Shown piece after piece: positions 24,884 to 32,917 of a stretch of 64,000 nucleotides of DNA. The first letter of the stretch is position 1. Each line of letters opens with the position of its first letter. The stretch spans positions 62,001 to 126,000 of the forward strand of contig JACKBS010000006.1 in NCBI GenBank assembly GCA_020634435.1. Direction: 5' to 3'. The notes beneath the pieces are model-generated. The model was not told where the DNA came from. It worked only from the letters and a program-made list of their open reading frames with translations, and did no database searches. Source of the stretch: Ardenticatenaceae bacterium (GTDB lineage: Bacteria > Chloroflexota > Anaerolineae > Promineifilales > Promineifilaceae). A program made the position numbers and the translations under genes.

Positions 24884-25465
24884 CTATTGTTCATAAAGAT
24901 AATGTGCCATTTGCTCATCAATGAAAATGATTACCTGATTAAACATATCATGCGTCATTTCTTGATCAATTACGGAATGAAAATTGACAACATACTCTTG
25001 ATATCTAGCTGCCATATTACACCGATATCCAAATCCCCACCTGATTCCACACCCTACTGCAAACTCATCAGCAATTGAACTGTGGTAAAAGTCAGCGCTT
25101 TTTCCATCGTAAAGTGAGCCACCAGATTCAGCCAAAAAGGCTCGTGAAGCTTCTTTTTCTTTTCTAAAGCGCCATACATCATAACCAGCATGACTGTTTC
25201 CTGACTGCCAGTAGAATGCCATCGAAGCGGATTCGAAGGCTCCTTGCGATTCAGATGGGCGATGAATTGGCGTAATGTTGGCTCCAGAAGGAAATAAATC
25301 TGATGGTATTTCTAAAACCAAAGCATTGAAGGATCGCTCTTCAACGCAGTTTAGAAACAAACAACTTTCAAGAATTAGAAGACAAGTGACTAGCCCGCAC
25401 ACAAATGCACTACCCAAAATTATGGTGGCAATAATTCGTGTGGGGGAAGAGTCGTGTTTGTGCAT
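24884..25465 (-). CDS. Unknown exported or membrane-anchored protein
   Basis: I do not recognise it. The 193-residue product has an N-terminal helix (about residues 10-31, RIIATIILGSAFVCGLVTCLLIL), then an extracytoplasmic domain with five cysteines and aromatic-rich stretches. Base composition is visibly more AT-rich than the neighbours and no copy of the iterated palindrome falls in it, so it may be a recent arrival. Its coding status rests on length and a sensible topology; its start overlaps no neighbour. Confidence 0.6.
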   Translation of the reverse strand: MHKHDSSPTRIIATIILGSAFVCGLVTCLLILESCLFLNCVEERSFNALVLEIPSDLFPSGANITPIHRPSESQGAFESASMAFYWQSGNSHAGYDVWRFRKEKEASRAFLAESGGSLYDGKSADFYHSSIADEFAVGCGIRWGFGYRCNMAARYQEYVVNFHSVIDQEMTHDMFNQVIIFIDEQMAHYLYEQ

Positions 25466-25470
25466 TGGTT

Positions 25471-26814
25471 CTACAAAGGTTCTGCAATTGGGGATTCTCC
25501 CCTAAAGATTGTTTGCAGCAGCTCGGGGGCGTATTTTTCGGCCTGGCGGCTGGTAAGGCTGCGGCTGTGGCAAATGTCTGCGTACAAACGGCCGCTTTCC
25601 CGCCAGGTCCGCTCTTGTGTTTCTGGATTCAGCTCGATCAGGCCAAAACGCTGGGTCCAGCCGCGATCCCACTCAAAATTATCCACCAGGCTCCAGTGGT
25701 AGTAGCCCATCACCGGATAACAAAAGCTAATTGCCCGCCAGATTTCGCGCAGGTGGGTCATGAGGAAAGACGGCCGTAATTGATCATCCTTATCCGGCAC
25801 ACCATTTTCGGTAATGTAGATTGGCTTTTTGTACGGCAGCAGCGATTCAATAATCTTGTACAGACCCACGGGGTAAATTTCGCCGTAGTTGCCATCGCTT
25901 ACCACCGCGTCTGGCTCCCACTTGTCGGAAAGCAGCCCGCCAACTGGCGGAAAGTTGACATAAAAACGTGTGTAATAGTTCAGGCCGATGAAGTCGTAGC
26001 TGCCCGCCAGGTGGGGAATGGTGCGGCGGCCAACAGGGAAATAGAGACGGCCGTTCTGCATCGAATCCAGCCACATCTGATTAAACAGCCAGCTGATCTG
26101 CCCCGCCCACCAGCGGCTCAGCGCCGAGCTGCCCGGTCGCGCTTGCAGCACCGCCATATTTTTGGCGACGCCTACTTGGGCTTCGGGCAGCTTTTCTTTA
26201 ATCGTGTGGTAGGCGGCCGCGTGGCAGCGCAGCAAATTGGGAATGGCCCTCAGCGCCCCGGCCCAGCCGCGATGCTTGCCTACCGGGAATGCCCCGCTCA
26301 GGTAGCGCATAAAGACGTACACCATTGGCTCGTTAATGGTGATCCATTTAGGAATGAGATCGCCCAGCACGTCTACCACTTTGGCCGTGTAGCGCCGGAA
26401 ATAATCCACCACCACCCCGCTGCCAAAATCCCCCTTCTCCACCAGCCACAGCGGATTGCTAAAATGGTGCAGCGTCACCATCGGCTCAATGCCCCGATCA
26501 TGCATGGCTTGCAAAATTTCCCGGTAACGGCCCAGCGCAGCGTCATCAAAGACGCTCGGTTCTGGCTCGATGCGGCTCCATTCCAGGGAAAGTCGATGTG
26601 CATTGGTGCCCATCTCGGCGGCAATGTCTAAATCTTGCTCGGCGTTGGCCCACCAGTTGCTGGCCAGCCCCGACTTTTGGTTGTGCAGAATACGGCCGTC
26701 TTGCTGTTCCCACGCCCACCAATCACTATTTGTATTATTGCCTTCTACCTGAAAAGCGGCCGTTGCCGTCCCCCATAAAAAATCTTGCGGAAACAACAGT
26801 TGTGCCTGTGCCAT
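25471..26814 (-). CDS. GH1 beta-glucosidase
   Basis: A 447-residue family-1 glycosidase without a signal peptide, so cytoplasmic. The opening FPQDFLWGTATAAFQVEG is typical. The acid/base glutamate is in WITINEPMVY and the nucleophile glutamate in IYITENGVPD; WSLVDNFEWDRGW forms the sugar-binding subsite. It hydrolyses beta-linked gluco- or galactosides. The C-terminus ends without an extra domain. Confidence 0.95.
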   Translation of the reverse strand: MAQAQLLFPQDFLWGTATAAFQVEGNNTNSDWWAWEQQDGRILHNQKSGLASNWWANAEQDLDIAAEMGTNAHRLSLEWSRIEPEPSVFDDAALGRYREILQAMHDRGIEPMVTLHHFSNPLWLVEKGDFGSGVVVDYFRRYTAKVVDVLGDLIPKWITINEPMVYVFMRYLSGAFPVGKHRGWAGALRAIPNLLRCHAAAYHTIKEKLPEAQVGVAKNMAVLQARPGSSALSRWWAGQISWLFNQMWLDSMQNGRLYFPVGRRTIPHLAGSYDFIGLNYYTRFYVNFPPVGGLLSDKWEPDAVVSDGNYGEIYPVGLYKIIESLLPYKKPIYITENGVPDKDDQLRPSFLMTHLREIWRAISFCYPVMGYYHWSLVDNFEWDRGWTQRFGLIELNPETQERTWRESGRLYADICHSRSLTSRQAEKYAPELLQTIFRGESPIAEPL

Positions 26815-26855
26815 ACAGTGCTCCAGTTTGAATCATTGTTGGTTTGTGCGCCATT

Positions 26856-26936
26856 CGGCGAGTGTGCCAGTTTGCGAGTTGCACTTTTCACTTATAACTT
26901 TTCACTTTTTACTCGCTACTCGCCACCCACCACTCG
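26856..26936. repeat. GCGAGT/ACTCGC hairpin repeat
   Basis: GGCGAGT and ACTCGCC units bracket a stretch of TTTTCACTTATAAC-like repeats. It fits the same style of multi-unit hairpin seen across the window. The rest of 26815-27127 holds only the promoter described next. Confidence 0.65.
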
Positions 26937-27043
26937 TCATTATCACATGCGCACTACTGTGTGCCAAATCTCCTGCAAGCAAGTCAGTCCGTAACTTTCT
27001 CATAGACAATACTCCTATTTTGAATTGGTACAAGGGTTACCCT

Positions 27044-27072
27044 TTGTGTATTGATTCGCTGCTTGTTATACT
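27044..27072 (+). promoter_or_regulatory. Candidate promoter of the V4R operon
   Basis: TTGTGT, 17 bases, TATACT. Transcription would start near 27080, and CGGAGG lies between it and the GTG start at 27128. Confidence 0.45.
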
Positions 27073-27127
27073 TGGGCGGCGTCAGCAAGCAATCATTTAC
27101 CCATGGTAAGTAGCTTCGGAGGCTTTT

Positions 27128-27763
27128 GTGAGAGACTTAGTCCCACTAAGTAATTATTACTACCCCAACAAGATGGGACGCATCATGTTAACATCGCTCG
27201 AAGAAGTCATGGGTCGTAATGGGCTGAATGCTCTCCTAAATCTCATCGAGCTGCCGCAATATATTCAAAACGCTCCCCCTGATAATTTGGAACGCGAATT
27301 TGATTTCGCCAACATTAGCAATATCAACCGGGGTCTGGAAGAGATTTACGGACCACGCGGTGGGCGTGGGTTGGCGCTGCGCAGCGGGCGGGCTATTTTT
27401 TCCCGAGGGCTGCGCCAATTTGGTGCCCTGGCTGGCGTCAGTGATTTGGCGTTTAAAGTGCTGCCGCTGAAAACCAAACTCAAAATTGGCATTCCGGCTG
27501 TAGCCCGCATCTTTACCCAATTCAGCGACCAGACCAGCCATGTAGAAGAAAAAGACGATCATTTTTTGTACACCATCGATCGCTGCTCCATGTGTTGGGG
27601 CCAGCATTCTGACCGGGCAATCTGTTACATTGCCGTGGGCATATTGCAAGAGACCCTGCGCTGGGTGAGCGGTGGCCTGGAGTTTCGTGTCGATGAAATT
27701 CAGTGCCATGCCGCAGGCGACGAGGCTTGTGTGTTCAAAATTGATAAAGAGCCGATCAAATAG
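27128..27763 (+). CDS. V4R-domain protein
   Basis: A 211-residue protein with a C-terminal V4R (4-vinyl reductase) domain, about residues 110-208. The conserved set is CSMCWG, then IC, then E-x-x-x-x-W-V-S-G-G, then EIQCHAAGDEACVFKI, whose cysteines and histidine could bind metal or a small hydrophobic ligand. V4R domains occur as sensors next to regulators and in BchJ. The start is GTG with CGGAGG seven bases upstream. It is two bases from the next gene, a response regulator, so it may feed a signal to it. Confidence 0.82.
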   Translation: MRDLVPLSNYYYPNKMGRIMLTSLEEVMGRNGLNALLNLIELPQYIQNAPPDNLEREFDFANISNINRGLEEIYGPRGGRGLALRSGRAIFSRGLRQFGALAGVSDLAFKVLPLKTKLKIGIPAVARIFTQFSDQTSHVEEKDDHFLYTIDRCSMCWGQHSDRAICYIAVGILQETLRWVSGGLEFRVDEIQCHAAGDEACVFKIDKEPIK

Positions 27764-27765
27764 CT

Positions 27766-28635
27766 ATGAACGAAGCAGATAAGAAAAGCCAAGCAATCTT
27801 TATAGTGGAAGATGATAACGATCTGGCCGAAATGCTCCGCGCTTACTTTCGGGTGCAGGGGTATACCGTTTCTGTTGCCTCGCGGGGCCATGATGCCGTG
27901 ACGGCCATCTCGGAAAATGTGCCAGATGTAGCCGTGCTGGACATTCGCCTGCCCGATATTGATGGGTACGAGGTGTGCCGCCAGCTGCGCCGGTCGCGCA
28001 AAACGCAAAATCTGCCGGTGATCTTTCTGACGGAAAAGCGCGAGCGCGAGGACAAGCTGGCTGGGCTTGAGCTGGGCGCGGTGGATTACATCACCAAGCC
28101 ATTTGACATTCAAGAGCTCCGGCTGCGGGTGCGCAATGCGCTGCGCCGCGCTCAGATGAGCACGCTACTCAATCCGGTTACCGGGCTGCCTGAGGGCACT
28201 TTGGTTCGTGAGCAGATTTCGCAGATGTTGAATTTGGGCGATTGGGGCGTGGTGATGGCCGGGATTCGTGGCCTGAACAAATTCCGCGACAAGTATGGTT
28301 TTGTTGCCGCCGATGACGTCTCACGGGCGGTGACGCTGATGATTGCCAACGCGGTGCAGGAAAGCGGCGCGGGTGAAGCTTTTGTGGGTCATGCCGATTC
28401 GGGCGACTTTGTGATTTTGACCTCATCGGAGCTGTGTCGCAAGCTGGCCGAGCGGTGCATGGTGCGGCTGCACCCATCGATCCAATATTTTTACCCGGCG
28501 CTGGAGCGGCAGCGGCTGCACGAGCTGCCAGAATCGGAGCGGCTGACGGTGTATGTAGCGGCCGTTTCTTCTAATCAGTTCCAGGGCACCAATATGGAAG
28601 ACCTTTTTGCCACGTTGGAGAAACATCGGCTTTAG
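27766..28635 (+). CDS. Response regulator with degenerate GGDEF-like domain
   Basis: Receiver domain (residues 1-125: EDDNDL acidic pair, phospho-acceptor in VAVLDIRLPD near residue 65, TE and K in YITKPFD) followed by a GGDEF-like fold. The usual DxLTGLPNR phrase is NPVTGLPEG, and the GGDEF loop is replaced by HADSGDFVIL, so cyclase activity is unlikely. It may bind a nucleotide or act as a protein switch. Coupling to the V4R gene (TAG, two bases, ATG) suggests a sensor pair. Confidence 0.85.
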   Translation: MNEADKKSQAIFIVEDDNDLAEMLRAYFRVQGYTVSVASRGHDAVTAISENVPDVAVLDIRLPDIDGYEVCRQLRRSRKTQNLPVIFLTEKREREDKLAGLELGAVDYITKPFDIQELRLRVRNALRRAQMSTLLNPVTGLPEGTLVREQISQMLNLGDWGVVMAGIRGLNKFRDKYGFVAADDVSRAVTLMIANAVQESGAGEAFVGHADSGDFVILTSSELCRKLAERCMVRLHPSIQYFYPALERQRLHELPESERLTVYVAAVSSNQFQGTNMEDLFATLEKHRL

Positions 28636-28682
28636 GTCAGGCTTCCGTTTTTTATCCCCCCTACATTTTGATACAATTTGTC

Positions 28683-28715
28683 AGAAGTTCAACTTCTTTA
28701 AGAAGTTGAACTTCT
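28683..28715. repeat. AGAAGTTCAACTT hairpin, copy 2
   Basis: Perfect 16-bp arms with a 1-base centre, ending seven bases before the ATG of the YfhO-flippase gene. It replaces the place where a ribosome site would lie, though the final TTCTTTTAATT has no Shine-Dalgarno. Copy 1 is at 14672-14704. Confidence 0.85.
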
Positions 28716-28722
28716 TTTAATT

Positions 28723-31700
28723 ATGAAACGATTCCGTACCGATTTACTGTTCTTGCTTGGTTTTTTGCTGCTGCCACTGCTGCTGTTTGGCAGCGTGACC
28801 TTGGGCGGCAAGACGATGCTGCCGGTGGATAACCTGTACCAGTGGGCGCCCTGGTCAGCCTATGCCAGCGAGTTCGGCCTGACGCAACCGCACAACCCGC
28901 TTATCAGCGATCTCATTATCCAAAATTACGCCTGGAAACAGTTTGTGCGCGAGACTATCTTTGCTCGTGACATTCCGCTGTGGAATCCGAACTTGTTTGC
29001 TGGGGTGCCGTTTTTAGCGGCGGGGCAGCACGGCGCGTACTACCCGTTTAGCGTGCTGTTCCTCATTTTGCCGCTGGCCAACGCCTACGGTTGGTACACC
29101 GTCAGCCAGATTTGGTTAGCAGGAGCGTTGATGTATGTTTACGGCCGTATCCTCAAACTCCATCGCCCCTCTGCCTTCATCGCTGGACTGGTATTCCAGG
29201 GTGGCGCATATCTGGTCATTAGTGCGGCTGTTTTCCCCATGATTAGTGGCGCGGTGGTGTGGCTGCCGCTGCTGCTGGCGTGTGTGGAAAAGGTGATCAG
29301 TAATCAGTATTCAGTAATCAGTGGGCAGCTTTCAGTAAAAAGTGAGAAGTCAAACAGTAAAACTTTCTGGTGGATTGCGTTGGGTGCGGTAGCGCTGGGC
29401 TTCCAGATTCTGGCCGGGCACATCGAATTTACCATTTACACTCTCGTCGTTATGGCCGCCTATGCCACCTGGCGACTGGCCGCTAACTGGTGGCAATCCG
29501 ATAACCGTTCACGGATTACCGTTCACGGATTACCGAAAACGGCCGCATCTCTCGCCGCTATGGTCCTCCTCGGCCTCATGTTGGGCGCGGTGCAATTGGT
29601 GCCGCTGTACGAACTGGGGCAGGAGAACTTCCGACAGGAGTCGGCCAGCTTTGACGAGGTATTGAGCTACGCATTCCCGGCGCGGCGGGTGCTGACGCTG
29701 GCACTGCCCAACTTCTTTGGCAATCCCACCCACCACAGCTACACCGATGTGTTCAGCGGCGAGGAAGTCGCCCTGAGCCAAAATTATTACGGCGAAAGCA
29801 AAACCAACACCGAATGGGGCATCAAAAATTACGTCGAAGGGGCCATTTACCTGGGCATTTTGCCGCTCTTTTTGGCGATTATTGGCGTCCTGGGCGGCTG
29901 GCGACGGCGCAAAACACATGTCGGCTTTTTTGCGATGCTCAGCTTTTTCTCGCTGGCCTTTATTTTTGGCACGCCGCTGTACGCCATTTTGTATTATGGC
30001 CTGCCCTTTGTGAACCAACTGCACACGCCGTTCCGCTGGGTGTTCCCGCTGTCGCTGGCGGTGGCGGTGCTGGCGGGGTTTGGGGTGGAAAGTTTGGAGA
30101 ATTGGCGATCAGAAAAATTTGACGCAAAGGCGCAAAGGAGCAAAGAGGTAAAGGAAGAAAGAATATCCTTCGTGCCTTCCAAAACTTTGCGTTCTTTGCG
30201 TCAAAAACTGTTTTTGCCGCCAGCCGTTGCGGGGATTTTGCTGCTGGTAGGGTTGGTGGTGTCGCGGGGGATGTACGGCCGTTTCCAACCCATCGTCGAG
30301 CGCCTGTTTTTAGGACTGGCAGGCGCACCCGCCGCTTTTGCCGATGCGACGGCGTTTTACAGCTACACCTTTTGGCAGCTGCTGACGCTAGGGCTGGTGC
30401 TGCTGGGCGTGGCGGTGGTCTTTTGGCTGAGTAGACGAGGGGGCAAACAGCCTGCCCCGGCGAAGGCACGGGGGCCGTACTGGATTCTTGCCGCCGCACT
30501 CCTCATCATTGTCGATATTTTCCTGGCCAATCGTGGCTTCAACGCCAGCAACGACCCCGCGCTGCTCGATTTCAAGCCAGAAATGGTGCAATGGCTAGAA
30601 GCCCAGCCCGGCTTCTGGCGCATCACCAGCTTTGCTCCCAACGGCGACAAACCATTCAACGCCAACTCCGGCTGGCTGTTCGACCTGCCGGACGTGCGCG
30701 GTTACGATTCGATCATTCCCAAGCAATATACCGAGTACATGGCGGCGGTTGAACCGCAGAATGAACTCCAGTTCAACCGCGTCCAGTCCATCGTCAACTG
30801 GGAGTCGCTCAACTCGCCGCTGCTGGACGTGTTAGGTGTGAAGTACATCATCACCAGCGAAACGATTGCGCTGCCCAAGTTCACCGAGGTGTGGCAAGGC
30901 GAGGGCGTGCGGATTTACGAAAACGCAGCCGTCGCGCCTCGCGCCTACACTTTGCCGCTGACGGCAACGGCCGTTTCCGCCAATCCCCTCACCGCCATGA
31001 CCACCCAATACGACCCGCGCCAATTTGTGAATGTGGAGATTAGCCCAATCTCCAATCTCCACTCTCCAATCTCCGGCACCTACCAACCGGCTGAAATTAC
31101 CACCTACACCAACCGAGAAGTCGTGCTGGAAACGGCCGTTTCCGAACCCAGCTGGCTCATCCTCAACGACAGTTATTTTCCTGGGTGGAAGGCATGGATA
31201 CGGCCGTCTACCGCGACCGCCGAAGAAGAAATAGAAGTGCCAATTACCCGCGTGAATGGCAACTTCCGGGGCGTCGTGTTGCAGCCCGGCGAGTGGCAAG
31301 TGCGCTTCCGCTACAGCCCGACGAGCTTTCAGCTAGGCGCACTGGGCAGCTTCATGGCCGAAATTATTTTGCTCTTTGGCGCGGTGGTCTGGGGCTGGCA
31401 GCGGTTTTATAAGCAAGATGGCGAACAAAGCGTCACTCGCAGTCTCGCCAAAAACAGCCTGGCCCCCATTGCCCTGAATCTGTTCAACAAACTGATTGAC
31501 TTTGGCTTTGCCGCCTTTTACCTGCGGCTGCTTGGCCCCGCTGGCTCCGGCAGCTTCCAAACCGCCATCGTCACCGCCGGGATTTTTGACATCATCGCCA
31601 ACTTCGGCCTGGACATCCTGCTCATCCGGGACGTGGCCAGCGACCGCGACAAAGCGCCCAACTACCTGCTCAACACCACCGTCCTTCGCCTCGGCGCGGG

Positions 31701-32913
31701 CGCAGTGGCCGCCTTGCCCGTCATCGCCATCATCGCCACCACCAATTTATTTGACCAGGCCAACGCGCTCACCCAGCCAGAAATTTTGGCAACCGCGCTC
31801 ATCATGATTGGCATGGTATTCTCCGGCATGTCCAAAGGCGTGACGGGGCTGTTTTACGTACACGAAGAAGCGGAAGTGCCCAACGCCATGACCACCGTGA
31901 CGACCATCCTCAAGGTGGCCTTTGGTGTGACGGCACTGCTGCTGGGCTTTGGCTTTGTGGGCTTAGCGGCCGTTTCCATCCTCACTAACGTCATCACCCT
32001 CAGCCTGCTGCTGGCGATTGCCCTGCGCCGCTACACGCTGCGCGGCCCGTGGCAGCTCAACTGGCAGCTTCAGCGGCACATGCTGCGCGCAGGCTTCCCG
32101 CTCATGCTCATCCACCTGCTGCAAACCGTGTTCATCTCGATTGACAGCTACCTGCTGCGGGTGCTGCTGGACAACGGACAAGAGGTGGCGGGCTGGTACA
32201 GCAGCGCCTACAAATGGTTCAACGCGCTGCAAATCGTGCCCTCATTTTTCACTCTGGCGCTCTTTCCCATCATCTCGCGCCGCATTGGCGAATCCATCGA
32301 CGCGGCGCGGCAGATGTACGCCATGTCGCTCAAGCTGATGCTTCTGCTGGCGCTGCCCGTCGCTGCCGTCACGCACTATTTGGCCGTGCCGCTGGTGCAG
32401 ATCGTGGCCGGGCCAGAATTTTTGCCCGCCGGAGCCATTGCCCTGCAAATCGTCATCTGGTCCATTCCGCTGGGCTGGCTCAACAGTGTGACCAACTACG
32501 TGCTCATCAGCCTGGGACTAGAGGGCAAGCAGCCGCGGGCTTTTACCGTGGCGGTGCTATTCAATCTCATCGCCAACTTCATTTTTATCCCGCGCTACAG
32601 CTACGTGGCGGCGGGCGTCACCACCATTTTGTCGGAGCTGGTGCTGCTGGTGCTGTTCGATTATTACCTGCGGCAGAAGATGGCAGGGATTAACTGGGTG
32701 GGGTTGTGGGGACGGCCGTTTCTCCTCACAGCCCTCATGTTTGGCGGTATGTGGCTGGGCGGACAGGTCCATCTCGTCGTTGGGTTGCTCATCGGCGTGG
32801 TCATTTACCCGGCCGGGCTGCTCCTGCTGGGCATCATCGGCCCGGAAGAGAAAAAAGTGCTGGCAAACATCCTGCCCAACGGCATTGCCCGACGTTTAGG
32901 GTTGGGCAGTTAA
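28723..32913 (+). CDS. YfhO-like membrane protein fused to a MOP-type polysaccharide flippase
   Basis: A 1,396-residue fusion. Residues 1 to about 890 are YfhO-like: a GT-C-style membrane region with PVDNLYQWAPW and LWNPNLFAGVPFLAAGQHGAYYP near the start, then an extracytoplasmic beta domain. From about residue 905 (NSLAPIALNLFNKLIDFGFAAFYLRLLGP) it becomes a complete polysaccharide exporter/flippase with about 12-14 helices. YfhO proteins modify envelope polymers and the flippase moves lipid-linked glycans, so the two would act on one route. Four hairpin repeats lie in frame inside the YfhO half. The start is the ATG just after a hairpin. Confidence 0.8.
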   Translation: MKRFRTDLLFLLGFLLLPLLLFGSVTLGGKTMLPVDNLYQWAPWSAYASEFGLTQPHNPLISDLIIQNYAWKQFVRETIFARDIPLWNPNLFAGVPFLAAGQHGAYYPFSVLFLILPLANAYGWYTVSQIWLAGALMYVYGRILKLHRPSAFIAGLVFQGGAYLVISAAVFPMISGAVVWLPLLLACVEKVISNQYSVISGQLSVKSEKSNSKTFWWIALGAVALGFQILAGHIEFTIYTLVVMAAYATWRLAANWWQSDNRSRITVHGLPKTAASLAAMVLLGLMLGAVQLVPLYELGQENFRQESASFDEVLSYAFPARRVLTLALPNFFGNPTHHSYTDVFSGEEVALSQNYYGESKTNTEWGIKNYVEGAIYLGILPLFLAIIGVLGGWRRRKTHVGFFAMLSFFSLAFIFGTPLYAILYYGLPFVNQLHTPFRWVFPLSLAVAVLAGFGVESLENWRSEKFDAKAQRSKEVKEERISFVPSKTLRSLRQKLFLPPAVAGILLLVGLVVSRGMYGRFQPIVERLFLGLAGAPAAFADATAFYSYTFWQLLTLGLVLLGVAVVFWLSRRGGKQPAPAKARGPYWILAAALLIIVDIFLANRGFNASNDPALLDFKPEMVQWLEAQPGFWRITSFAPNGDKPFNANSGWLFDLPDVRGYDSIIPKQYTEYMAAVEPQNELQFNRVQSIVNWESLNSPLLDVLGVKYIITSETIALPKFTEVWQGEGVRIYENAAVAPRAYTLPLTATAVSANPLTAMTTQYDPRQFVNVEISPISNLHSPISGTYQPAEITTYTNREVVLETAVSEPSWLILNDSYFPGWKAWIRPSTATAEEEIEVPITRVNGNFRGVVLQPGEWQVRFRYSPTSFQLGALGSFMAEIILLFGAVVWGWQRFYKQDGEQSVTRSLAKNSLAPIALNLFNKLIDFGFAAFYLRLLGPAGSGSFQTAIVTAGIFDIIANFGLDILLIRDVASDRDKAPNYLLNTTVLRLGAGAVAALPVIAIIATTNLFDQANALTQPEILATALIMIGMVFSGMSKGVTGLFYVHEEAEVPNAMTTVTTILKVAFGVTALLLGFGFVGLAAVSILTNVITLSLLLAIALRRYTLRGPWQLNWQLQRHMLRAGFPLMLIHLLQTVFISIDSYLLRVLLDNGQEVAGWYSSAYKWFNALQIVPSFFTLALFPIISRRIGESIDAARQMYAMSLKLMLLLALPVAAVTHYLAVPLVQIVAGPEFLPAGAIALQIVIWSIPLGWLNSVTNYVLISLGLEGKQPRAFTVAVLFNLIANFIFIPRYSYVAAGVTTILSELVLLVLFDYYLRQKMAGINWVGLWGRPFLLTALMFGGMWLGGQVHLVVGLLIGVVIYPAGLLLLGIIGPEEKKVLANILPNGIARRLGLGS
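29295..29349. repeat. CAGTAATCAGT repeat inside the YfhO coding region
   Basis: Direct units GATCAGTAATCAGTATTCAG run in frame and encode VISNQYSVISGQLSV. The same peptide style (NQYSV) appears in purL at 45909-45999. It sits in a loop between two membrane helices. Confidence 0.85.
29505..29532. repeat. Exact 14-bp tandem repeat in the YfhO region
   Basis: CCGTTCACGGATTA occurs twice back to back. The units resemble the ACCGATAACCGTTCACC part of the purL element, so it may be a remnant of that family. Confidence 0.8.
30118..30206. repeat. GACGCAAAG hairpin in frame in the YfhO region
   Basis: GACGCAAAGGCGCAAAGG at the left pairs with CTTTGCGTTCTTTGCGTC at the right. It is read in frame as a lysine/arginine-rich loop (DAKAQRSKEVKEERIS). 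The same ends bracket the GxxExxY gene between purC and purE. Confidence 0.85.
31036..31074. repeat. GGAGATT/AATCTCC repeat in the YfhO region
   Basis: TCCAATCTCCA units read in frame as SPISNLHSPIS in the extracytoplasmic domain. The same peptide style (SPISNLQSPS) appears at the PurD-PurM junction. Confidence 0.8.
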
Positions 32914-32917
32914 AACA

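Noticed and set aside
28144..28635. Active diguanylate cyclase
   Set aside because: The GGDEF loop reads SGDF and the substrate-binding residues are changed.
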